From assembly GCA_020740775.1 (NCBI GenBank), contig JAHEWK010000012.1, forward strand, positions 1,860,001-1,924,000: 64,000 nucleotides of DNA. Reading direction: 5' to 3'. Made by a program: the position numbers and the translations under genes. A model generated the notes under the pieces. That model made no database searches and was not told the origin of the DNA. It saw only the letters and a list, made by a program, of their open reading frames with translations. The DNA is from Ilyonectria destructans (lineage: Eukaryota; Ascomycota; Sordariomycetes; Hypocreales; Nectriaceae). Of this stretch, positions 10,028 to 19,104 are shown one piece after another (position 1 is the stretch's first letter; each line of letters opens with the position of its first letter).

Positions 10028-10930
10028 TGCTGTATAGGTGTGTCTACCATAACACCAGACACTACCATAGAGCTTATAGCTAGACCACGCAGCTAATAGT
10101 CCGAATCCGCGGAGCAGGGTTATGGAGATACGTCTGGCCAAGTTGAGTCGCGATGGGTGGAGTCGTGTTAGGTGGGGTTTAGAGTAGCACGTGATGAATT
10201 TGCCTACCCTATAGTCGCCGTATAAACGCACGATTACTTGTTAATCGAGCATTGATGAATCACTTATGGAGTATTACTATTGCAAAGATTAGTTTAACCT
10301 AATAGTATTTAAGAATATAGAAAGTTCGTTCTATTCATAACCGCAAGGGTCAACACTGACGATAGAACTGATCCAAGTGACTGCCACCATCGAGACACTT
10401 AAGATTTGCCTTTCACCCTAGATATCAAAATTCTGGCCAAATAAAGACTCCTCTTCTGTGAGCTCAGCGAAGGAAACTCGACAGGGCTCGCCAAGTTTAG
10501 ACTTGACGAGCGGGTAGACATCTAACTGTCCCGGCTTGAGACCGAAGCGCGGATTTCCGAATGTCGCGGATTTCCGAGTGGGTCGCTGATTGCCCGTGTC
10601 CACTTCCAACTGAGCTAGACTGGGCTTAATACTGTCCATGGGCTACTCATGACAGACCCGGACATTCGCTAGAGTCGGGTTTCAGCGAACTTATGCGGGT
10701 GAGCCAGTAAATGAGTTGTAAAAGTGGAGGGTTTGTATCAATGAGACCCGCTGAAATACCGCCAATTAACCACTTGAGTGAACCGGCATTTCGCCATACG
10801 GGCTAGGTCGTGTCTGAGCCAGTCCATCTCGATTAGTTGAGTAAGATAAAAACCCGACCATGTCTTGTGGTTGGAGAGGGGGTTCAACTTAATCCAGACA
10901 CATAGTCTTCGCTCGACGACTTCCGAAGAC
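10028..10930. promoter_or_regulatory. Divergent promoter between the double regulator and the aldehyde dehydrogenase
   Basis: About 900 bases between two divergent start codons. It contains two CGGATTTCCG palindromes (10550 and 10567) and a related CCGAATCCGCGG at about 10099-10110 nearer the regulator. A 73-codon minus frame at 10418-10639 has no recognisable similarity and I do not call it a gene. Confidence 0.5.
10550..10576. promoter_or_regulatory. Two CGG-N4-CCG palindromes, 17 bp apart
   Basis: CGGATTTCCG at 10550-10559 and again at 10567-10576, about 355-380 bases before the aldehyde dehydrogenase ATG. Inverted CGG triplets with a fixed spacer are the classic form of Zn2Cys6 dimer sites. 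The same 10-mer recurs at 15203 and 16790. Binding by the neighbouring double regulator is inference. Confidence 0.55.
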
Positions 10931-12710
10931 ATGTCATCAACCGTTGAGATAACCTTGCCTAACGGGCTCAAGTATGAGCAGCCCACAGGCCTATTCATTG
11001 ATAACGCCTTTGTCACTGGTTCAGGAGACAAGTTTTCTGTCATCAACCCCACGTACGTAATTGTCACACACGTACTAGCTCAATATGTCCGAAATTAACA
11101 CGTTTGGCTAGGAATGAAGAGGAAATCATCGTTCTACAAGGCGCCTCAGAGGAGGACGTCAACACTGCCGTCTGTGCTGCCCGTAAAGCATTTGAAGGCG
11201 AGTGGTCGGATCTGCCTGCAGTTGAGCGTGGGAATTTCCTTTATAAGCTTTTCGAGATGATTCATCGGGACCGAGAGCTCATTGCTAGCATCGATGCCTT
11301 TGACAATGGCAAGGTAAGGAAATGGGTGCAAACCTCGTTCATTTATCGTGCTGACTCTATGGAACTACAAAGACGTATACCGAAGCACTGGAAATCGACG
11401 TCAGTTCTTCTCAAAATGTGTTCAAGTATTTTGCTGGGGCTGCGGATAAGATCTGCGGACGCACTATCGAGACATCTCCTGCAAAGCTAGCCTACGTCTT
11501 GCAAGAGCCCCTAGGAGTGTGTGGACAGATTATCCCATGGTGTGTTGTTTTCTAGTTCTCAGAAGATCAAGTGGATACAAGAACTGAATGTGATCTAGGA
11601 ATTTTCCATTCATGATGTTAGCCTGGAAGGTTGCTCCGGCTCTTGCCTGTGGTAACACTGTTGTCCTCAAGCCTGCAGAGCAGACACCTCTGTCAGCTTT
11701 GTATTTTGGTAAGCTTGTGGCTGAGGCCGGATTACCTCCAGGGGTTGTGAATATCATCCCCGGGCTGGGACCTGTCGCAGGAAAGGTTCTCGCCGAGCAC
11801 CAGGACGTCGACAAAATCGCCTTTACCGGAAGCACGGCTACCGGCCGCGTGATCATGAAGTCTGCAGCCACTAACCTGAAAAATATCACGCTTGAATGTG
11901 GTGGCAAGAACCCAAGCATTGTGTTCGAAGATGCCGATTTCGAACAGGCTGTCAAGTGGAGCCATGTCGGGATTATGGGTAACCAGGGCCAGGTGAGACA
12001 CGTCACTGTGAGACGCATTATGAGAGAAGGAACTGACTTGACCTAACTAGGTCTGCAGCTCTACATCTAGGATCTATGTCCAAGAGGCCATCTACGACAA
12101 ATTCCTTACGAGATTCGTGGAGGTGACCAAAGCACACCATAAGATTGGCGACCCCTTTCATAAGGAGACTTGGCAAGGCGCTCAAGTTTCGAAGGCCCAG
12201 TATGAGAAGATTCTGTCATACATTGATGAGGGAAAGAAGAGCGGAGCTAGGCTTTTGCATGGTGGCGCCAGGCACGGAGACAAAGGATACTTTATCGAGC
12301 CAACTGTTTTTGCAGACGTGAGTGCTAATCAGTTCGTTCCACCTTGCTTGAACAAAAAGCTAATTTCTGAGTAGACCACGGAGGATATGACTATTGTCCG
12401 GGAAGAAATATTTGGCCCCGTCGTGACGATTTCCAAGTTCATCACCCTTGAGGAGGTTGTTGCGAAAGCAAATGATACCTCATACGGTCTGAGTGCAGCA
12501 GTCTTTACAGAAAAGATCAGCAAGGCGCACAAGGTCGCCCGAAAGCTCCAAGCCGGTATGGTCTTCATTAACTCATCGGGAGATGCGCATTTTGGTATTC
12601 CCTTTGGAGGATGCAAGTCGTCGGGTATGGGCCGAGAGTTGGGTCAATATGCTCTGGATGCTTATACGCAATCCAAGGCTGTGCATGTGAACCTAGGAAC
12701 CTATCTGTAA
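10931..12710 (+). CDS. NAD(P)-dependent aldehyde dehydrogenase (six exons)
   Basis: Exons 10931-11052, 11112-11313, 11373-11539, 11599-11992, 12051-12317, 12375-12710; five GT-AG introns of 57-59 bp. The product is 495 aa, the standard length for tetramerising aldehyde dehydrogenases of the ALDH1/2 / fungal aldA type. The catalytic cysteine is C297 (GQVCSS) and the general-base glutamate E263 (LECGGKNP); the cofactor motif FTGSTATG and the IPWNFP, EEIFGPV and [11 protein letters not shown] blocks are present. It oxidises an aldehyde to an acid in the cytosol (no targeting peptide). Two CGGATTTCCG sites lie in its promoter, shared with the amidase and permease, so a role in breaking down an amide- or amine-derived compound is plausible but unproven. 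Confidence 0.92.
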
Positions 12711-12959
12711 AATATTCAGGAGGCAGTGCAATCTTTTATCACCAGTGAAGAAATGTCGAGTTTTAACATACGTGTGCTTCTTTCGGAATATCGACCTCCA
12801 AGTTAATGTATCTGACTTCTTAATGCGACACACATCTGTTCAAGACAAACCAATCACCCTCTTGATTCACCTCACCAATTTATCGTACATATTTTACAGC
12901 GAAGTGAACATTACTGCATTTAAGACGGTGCACCTAAGGTCGAGAAAAGGATATTGGCC

Positions 12960-15044
12960 CTATATTAAAGCCAAAAAGCCGGCTGGACATCCACCAGGCG
13001 CGGACCTTGCCAGAACCACCACCATGCTCTTGTCACGGGCGACAGGTACCATCGTCTTTTCTCTTTCACTTTTCTCCACAGATCTGGGTATTAAAGCCCA
13101 TCCTTCAAACTGGACAGTGATTTGACCCGCCAAATCCTTGACCGCAGCGCTGATGTTAATTTGTTCAGGGGACACATCTTCACCATCAACCGTGATTTGA
13201 ACCACGGGCTCGACATCAGACGAACCAGCATCTGGTTCAATGCGGATCGTACCCTTGATGTCTACTCGAAAGAGGCGGGAATCATCAGTGTGTGTGTCTG
13301 TAGACCATTCAACTACTAGCGAAGGCCTCTTCGACCTGGCAACGGCATTATCGGGCCGCAATTCAATATTGTCGGACTGAAGTGCTGGTGTGTGTGCTGG
13401 AGCAACCCGCATCTTGGTCTTCTTTTCAAACGCATTTGCCCACTTTAGCAGATTCACGTCATCATATGCTCGGCCCGCAAAGGTGAGACCCATGGGCATC
13501 TGCTTATCCGGGATGATCCCCATCGGCACCGTTACCGAAGGGATACCCAAATGACGCAGTGCCCTATTTCCATTGCTGTAAAAGATGCCATTCCGCCATG
13601 CATAAGCAGCGCTGGTGTCGTCGACATCAGCATCTGCGGCGCCAACGTCGCCAGCTGCAGGGAAGACAAAGCCATCGCAATTAAAGTGGTCGAGATAGCC
13701 ATCAACCAGTTGCTCTCGCATGCCCTCAAGAGCTTCAAGTGCAGGACCCAAGTCTTTTGTGTCGTAAATGGAAGATCCTTGAACGTACGCTGCAAGCTTG
13801 CCCCAGTGAATGGCATTGTTGGCCGGCAGGTGCTTGAGCTCAGCTGGCGTCCGCATATGGTGGGGATAGATGTTGAACTCATCCACGCAGGTGAGGTCGG
13901 AAATAGAGCCGTCGTGATTATCACGTAGGAATTGATCCCAGCCGTGGGCAACCAACGGGCCTCTCTCCGTCCAGTTCCAGTTTTCTGGCAGTCGGGGTGA
14001 ACCTTCAGGCAGGAGTTCGGGGTTTTCATAGGCCGTGACCGCAGGAAAGTCGGGAACGACGATGATCTCAGCGCCTAGCGACTCAAGTTGGCCTTTGGCT
14101 TGTCCCCAGAGTTTGGTGACCTCGGGGCTCGTCGTGACCGCGGCGGCGCCCTCGGGAGAGGCTCCGCCAATGTACATGGCTGGGACTGCAAACCGCATGC
14201 CCTTGAGTGTTGTAGAGAGGGCCGCGTCACGAAAGCATACATTTGGGGGAAGCTGTCCCCATGGCTTTGGCAACTCGACAAAGGGCTGGTCTCGCCAAAA
14301 GTCGCCCTTCGTGGAAGAATCTTCGGCCGTGATGACTTCAAGGAGCACTAGCATGTCATCCATGGTGCGCGTATGCGGAACCACCACGTCGCAGGTTGGG
14401 TAGAGCGGCCAATTGCCGCGGATGGAAATGCAACCCCTCGAGGGCGTGTAAGCCACGAGTGCGTTGTTCGACGCTGGGGAACGCCCCGATGAAACAGTTT
14501 CCTCACCCATCCCGAATGCTGCGAGAGATGCGGCTGTCGAAACCGCAGATCCGTTTGAAGAGCCAGACACAAACGCTGCGGCAAGATAGTCTAGGTTGTA
14601 GGGACTCTCAGCGCGCCCGTAGATGCCTCGTTGCATACCACCATATGCCATTGGCGGCATGTTTGTCCGCCCTATCAACACGCCTCCTTCAGCTCGGATG
14701 GCGCTCACTGTGAACGCATCCTCGGTAGCGATCAGGTTTTTGAATGCCGGGGACCCGCTGGCCACCGTCATGCCCTTCACTTTGTAACTGTCCTTGACTG
14801 TGTACGGGATGCCTTCTAGTCGCCGCACCGGTCGACCAGACGCACGATGGTCGTCGGATGTCGCTGCATCTTCAAAGACCCGGTTGTTAAGTATAGGTAT
14901 GGAGTTCAAGGCAGGACCGCGACAATCGTAGCGAGAGATACGGCGCAGATATTGCGCAACGAGCTCCACGCTGGTCAGGGTGCCGGATGACAATGCCGCC
15001 TGAAGCTCATCAATTGATGCTTCAACGAGGTTGAGGGCAGCCAT
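12960..15044 (-). CDS. Amidase-signature hydrolase with a C-terminal extension
   Basis: Intronless, 694 aa. The amidase signature is complete in outline: lysine K84 in YTVKDSY, the serine-rich SGSSNGS block at 160-166 with the cis-serine, and the nucleophile S186 in the position normally written GGS-I-R (here TVSSGRSPAS). The family cleaves carbon-nitrogen bonds of amides, ureas or carbamates with a Ser-cisSer-Lys triad. Signature glycines around both serines are substituted (GGSSGG is SGSSNG, TGGS is VSSG), so activity should not be assumed. The family core ends near residue 530; the last 160 residues are an extra, probably beta-rich, region. It has a CGGATTTCCG site about 160 bases before its start codon. 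Confidence 0.88.
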   Translation of the reverse strand: MAALNLVEASIDELQAALSSGTLTSVELVAQYLRRISRYDCRGPALNSIPILNNRVFEDAATSDDHRASGRPVRRLEGIPYTVKDSYKVKGMTVASGSPAFKNLIATEDAFTVSAIRAEGGVLIGRTNMPPMAYGGMQRGIYGRAESPYNLDYLAAAFVSGSSNGSAVSTAASLAAFGMGEETVSSGRSPASNNALVAYTPSRGCISIRGNWPLYPTCDVVVPHTRTMDDMLVLLEVITAEDSSTKGDFWRDQPFVELPKPWGQLPPNVCFRDAALSTTLKGMRFAVPAMYIGGASPEGAAAVTTSPEVTKLWGQAKGQLESLGAEIIVVPDFPAVTAYENPELLPEGSPRLPENWNWTERGPLVAHGWDQFLRDNHDGSISDLTCVDEFNIYPHHMRTPAELKHLPANNAIHWGKLAAYVQGSSIYDTKDLGPALEALEGMREQLVDGYLDHFNCDGFVFPAAGDVGAADADVDDTSAAYAWRNGIFYSNGNRALRHLGIPSVTVPMGIIPDKQMPMGLTFAGRAYDDVNLLKWANAFEKKTKMRVAPAHTPALQSDNIELRPDNAVARSKRPSLVVEWSTDTHTDDSRLFRVDIKGTIRIEPDAGSSDVEPVVQITVDGEDVSPEQINISAAVKDLAGQITVQFEGWALIPRSVEKSEREKTMVPVARDKSMVVVLARSAPGGCPAGFLALI

Positions 15045-15202
15045 GTTGTGCGTTTCCTTTGTGAAAGAAGCTTATGATTTCGAAGAATGATGAACAGCAA
15101 AGAGGTCTTAGATGCAAAACCTTGGATGTCTGGCTATCTCCGGCATTTACTTGCCTGCAAGTAAGAGGGTGTGTGTGGAGCTGCGCGCATATCCGATTGT
15201 CG

Positions 15203-15212
15203 CGGATTTCCG
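15203..15212. promoter_or_regulatory. CGG-N4-CCG palindrome in the amidase/HRI1 divergent promoter
   Basis: CGGATTTCCG, within a 14-base block TCGCGGATTTCCGA that is identical to the copy at 10565-10578. It lies about 160 bases from the amidase ATG and about 213 from the HRI1-like ATG, so it could serve either. Confidence 0.55.
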
Positions 15213-15424
15213 ACCCTTAGCGTCCACGAGATCAGGTCAGTGGCGTCCCCCGGCTAGTCAGAACCTCGAGACCAGAAGAAGATCGTGATTAGTGAGTCGA
15301 CGATAGAGGCCATAATTATTTTCTTAAGCGGACTCGGCGGAAGTATAAACTGGGAAGAACCGCCAAACCGGACTCGACACTTTGACCTCACACGTACCAC
15401 TCACCAACGTCGCATTCAGATACA

Positions 15425-16139
15425 ATGAGATCCCAAGCTCTCCAACGCATCAGTCTTCGCTGGTTGCCAGACGCAGCATTCGAAGACACCGTAACCATCG
15501 CGCTCAATGTCGGAGGATATTTCATCGATTTGCGAGTGACTACACAAGGATCATCAATCCAATGGAGCCGGGCAGGTGAACGAATCATTTTAAAAGAAGA
15601 GCCATGTATGATATTTGACCTCTCACCCACCTTCAGTTACGGTACTTGGGCCCTTTCTTACCACCTCAGCAGTAACATGTCGATGGACTCACATCATCGA
15701 CTCTCTGGATCTTACGGTGCCAGACGAAGCCTACTTTGTCAAGCTAGAAAACGGCGATGATCTAGAAATAGGCTCCACGCCGTGCCCCCACAAAGACGGT
15801 GCCGTGGCGGCCTACGAGGAAGTGTGGCGAGATATAACCGCCAACATGCAAGCGGGTGACCAATCGTGGATTCTGCAAAGCAGTGATGGAACTACCTTTA
15901 TTGGAAAGGTTGGTAGTATTTACTTGGCTATTAAGAAGGATATGGATGGAACGTTTGCGGCACGGAAGGAAGAGCTGAATGGAACATGGAGGGTCTCGTT
16001 TGAGTCTGAAGGACAGGGCCTCCCGCAAGTCACGCAGGTCTTGAAGGAGTTCGAGGTTAAGGGCAGAGACTGGGCTGTTGGCCATAAGGCTGTAATCGCT
16101 GGCATTGAGTATGAAGTAAGAGGATTCAGCATAAGCTGA
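15425..16139 (+). CDS. HRI1-family protein (one intron)
   Basis: Exon 1 is 15425-15605, exon 2 is 15673-16139, with a 67-bp intron (gtatga ... cagcag). The 215-aa product has the HRI1 pattern: an N-terminal RISLRWLPD strand, GGYFIDLRV, then WTHIIDS, a NGDDLEIG segment, YEEVWRD and a C-terminal beta-rich half. HRI1 is a small beta-barrel protein of unknown biochemical role that in yeast associates with Sec72 and other partners. There is no signal peptide or membrane segment. It is divergent from the amidase and shares its promoter, which contains one CGGATTTCCG site. Confidence 0.75.
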
Positions 16140-17150
16140 AGCTATTGTGTATGCAGTGTGTAGCAATAAAAATACATGGCCATAGCCGTTTCGCACTCCT
16201 GTCCTGCTGTACACCGGGATCAAGACCGGCTACGCGACAAGGATGACTCGTTGTTATCCCGTTGCCCACAACGAGCCAACGTAAACGGTCTAAACAATGC
16301 AAAGGCGCACATCTTGGGCCACCACGCGACAGATAGAATGTTGAATGACTCGGTAAGTCACAGTACCTCCAACATTATCCCGCGTATTCGGCAATTGTAT
16401 GGATTGGCGGTGGCGAGCCAATCTCAACAGGCCGGAGAACCGCTAGCGTCGGATCTCAGCGTTGCAAGCGTTTCCCCACTGATACAGGCATGGGGCACGA
16501 GGCCTGGGAATCTACCATCTGGTATGCGGGGTGTGATGAAGCGAGTGGTAATCGAAAGGGCGGGGAACAGTTTAGAAGATGGGTCGACCATTTCCGTAAA
16601 AAGACAAGTCTAATACGGCATCAGCGTTCTAGATTGTTTACTGATAGCACACAAGTCACCAAGCACAAGCTTGATCCAGTGCCATGGGCAGGGGACGCTA
16701 TAGACAGCCAAGGCGCGGTAGCTCAAGCCTGAAGCCCTGTCTCTCCACTCAGCTTTTCCTGGGGCAAGATAATGTATCGATACCTGGAGCGGAAATCCGC
16801 GCAGGCCGGCTTTTGGCGAGAGCGGGGCTGTTGTGATAGAGACACAGCATGTTAATTGGCCCAAGAAGTCAGTCAGCCCACCATGTTAAGCTGGATCAAG
16901 GATGGACTGAACCGAGTGATTGCGAGTCGCCAATGTTGCGCTGCTGCCACCCAACAAAGGGGCGTTGATAGGCGGGGAAAATGCCAGGTCGTCGAGATAT
17001 CCGGCACTGTACGATTGCAACCAGATGGGTGAGCGGAAATGAGCGACAGTGAGCTCACAACAATATATAAACCTTCAACCACAAACCTGGATTTTTCGTT
17101 ACTTGCGAGCCATCAACCCACCAACACCTTGCACACAAAATCGTCCAACC
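16140..17150. other. Long upstream region of the permease gene
   Basis: A 145-codon plus frame at 16176-16613 has no recognisable family and low-quality composition; I do not call it. The stretch holds one CGGAAATCCG site (16790) and the permease leader, with a CAATATATAAACC TATA-like element at about 17061-17073, about 85 bases before its ATG. Confidence 0.4.
16790..16799. promoter_or_regulatory. CGG-N4-CCG palindrome upstream of the permease
   Basis: CGGAAATCCG, the reverse complement of the 10-mer at 10550, 10567 and 15203; about 350 bases before the permease ATG. Its distance resembles that of the paired sites before the aldehyde dehydrogenase. Confidence 0.5.
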
Positions 17151-19104
17151 ATGCATGCCTACGAATCCAATCCAGGGGAAAAGGCGGCGGAGAAGATTGA
17201 AGCGGGCGGTGATGGTTACATCAACCCGGACTTGGACTCCAAGACGGAAAGCGTTGAAGACAATGAAGTCTTTACGAGTCTCCCCGGTCAAACCGACTTT
17301 CGTACTCTTGGATGGTAGGGAGTCAATCTGCTTTTTGCAACTGGGTTCTCCAAGCCCTCATTTGAAGCACCTTTGCTAACGCTAAAGTTGCAACTCAGGG
17401 TCCGAGCGGCCATCATCCTTATGAAGCTCTGCTTTGCGACTGGTGTATTGGCAATTCCTTCGGCCTTTAGCGTTGTTGGGTACGGGCCAGGCATTATTCT
17501 CCTCATCTGCTGGGGCTCAATGACAACATGTAAGTATGCCCCGCGCCGTCGATCATCTCACTGCAGTTGTTGATGTGTCTTTCAAGATTACGCCTATATA
17601 ATGTACGCATTCCGCATGAAATACCGAGGTGTTCACAACATCGCGGACGCTGCCGCAGTAATGGGTGGCCCGATCGCCCGTGAAGTTGCGGGTGGCTTGT
17701 TTCTGCTCACTTGGATGTAAGTACATATTCCTACGATATCATCAATCCTAGTACCGCCATCTGATAAACGCCGTATAGTTTGGCCACCGGCTCCGGCTTC
17801 ATCGGGTTGGCGCAGGGCCTCAAAATCCTCGCCAACGGCAAAGTTTGCACCGTTGTCTGGACCATGATCGCCGCTCTCTGCACAGCATTGGTGGCCAGTA
17901 TCCGAACGCTGGGCAAGTTGGCTATTTTGACGTGGATCGGCTTTGCATCTATCTTCACCGCCGTTTTCATTGTTGTGTGAGTTCCACTATTCCTCCAGAT
18001 CCATTTTCACCAATTTCGGCCTGATTTAAATGCTCATCATCGCATCAAATAGTGTCGGTGTCACACAAGTAGACAGGCCAGCCGCTGCTCCTCAGACTGG
18101 TCCCTTCGATCTTGGAGTAATTTCTGTTGGGACGCCTGGGTTCGTCGCCGGTTTGACTGCCGCGATCAATCTCTTTGGTCAGTTCTTAGCTATAATACCT
18201 AATAGTGGAATCCGTGGCTAACCATCTCTTGTATAGCTGGGTTTGGTTCTACTCCTACCTTTATGCCAGTCATAGCTGAGATGAAAGTGCCAAAATCTTT
18301 CCCCAAGGCTCTATTCTCCTCCCAGGGAGCCTTGGCAGCTTGTTATATTGCGTTTGGAACCGTCGTATACATGTACGTAAACTCTCGGCTGACTACTTGC
18401 CCGACCAGTTCACTGACAGATGATCCGAATAGCTATTGTGGAGAATATGTCGCCAGTCCGTCATTGGCAAGCGCGGGAGGCACAATCGAGAAAATCGCCT
18501 ATGGAATTTCCGTTCCTGGTTTTATTATGACGTCTACCTTATGGGTTCACCTTGCTGCAAAATTCGTAAGTGGTAATTAATGGATGTAAATCATTCGGCT
18601 AACGATTGACAGCTTCTCGTTCGTATCCTTCGCGACTCTGAGCACCTCCAGAGCAATAGTATCACTCACTGGGTAACCTGGCTGTAAGTACTCATGCATC
18701 ACATATCTCTATTTATTCATATTCTGATAATATTTAGGGGCTCCACTATTGGCATCACTATCTTGTCTTTTGTGATTGCAGAAGCCGTCCCCTTCTTCAG
18801 CTATCTCATCGGTCTCATCGGCTCCCTCTGTTGTGCCCCGACATGCGTACGTATATCGCCCTTGTGTGAAATGGAGTTTTTGTTAATTTTGCTTACTTAG
18901 CTTGTCATTCCTGCTCTGATGGGCCTATACATGGACCGAGGCAGCCATAGATCCAGCAAGAGAAAGATGGCGGTATGCGCTCTCCATTTCTTCACCATAG
19001 TACTGGGGCTGTTCCTCACGATTGCTGGCACCTACACCACGATTCAAAGTATTATCAACGCTTATAACTCTGGTTCTGTCGGGGGCGCTTTTACCTGCGC
19101 GTAA
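17151..19104 (+). CDS. MTR-type neutral amino-acid permease (ten exons)
   Basis: Exons 17151-17314, 17399-17529, 17587-17716, 17779-17976, 18053-18177, 18237-18372, 18433-18565, 18613-18683, 18738-18846, 18901-19104; nine GT-AG introns (54-84 bp), all in phase, giving 466 aa. The protein has a hydrophilic N-terminus of about 50 residues and then about eleven hydrophobic segments beginning AAIILMKLCFATGVLAIPSA, the usual opening of the Aa_trans family. It resembles the Neurospora mtr neutral/aromatic amino-acid permease, a plasma-membrane proton-coupled importer. A shared palindrome in its promoter links it to the dehydrogenase and amidase genes; the transported compound is not predictable. 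Confidence 0.88.

Noticed and set aside
10418..10639. 73-codon minus frame in the divergent promoter
   Set aside because: No family similarity; it contains both CGGATTTCCG sites, and regulatory sequence explains it better.
16176..16613. 145-codon plus frame upstream of the permease
   Set aside because: No recognisable domain, no splice partner and unusual composition; likely chance.
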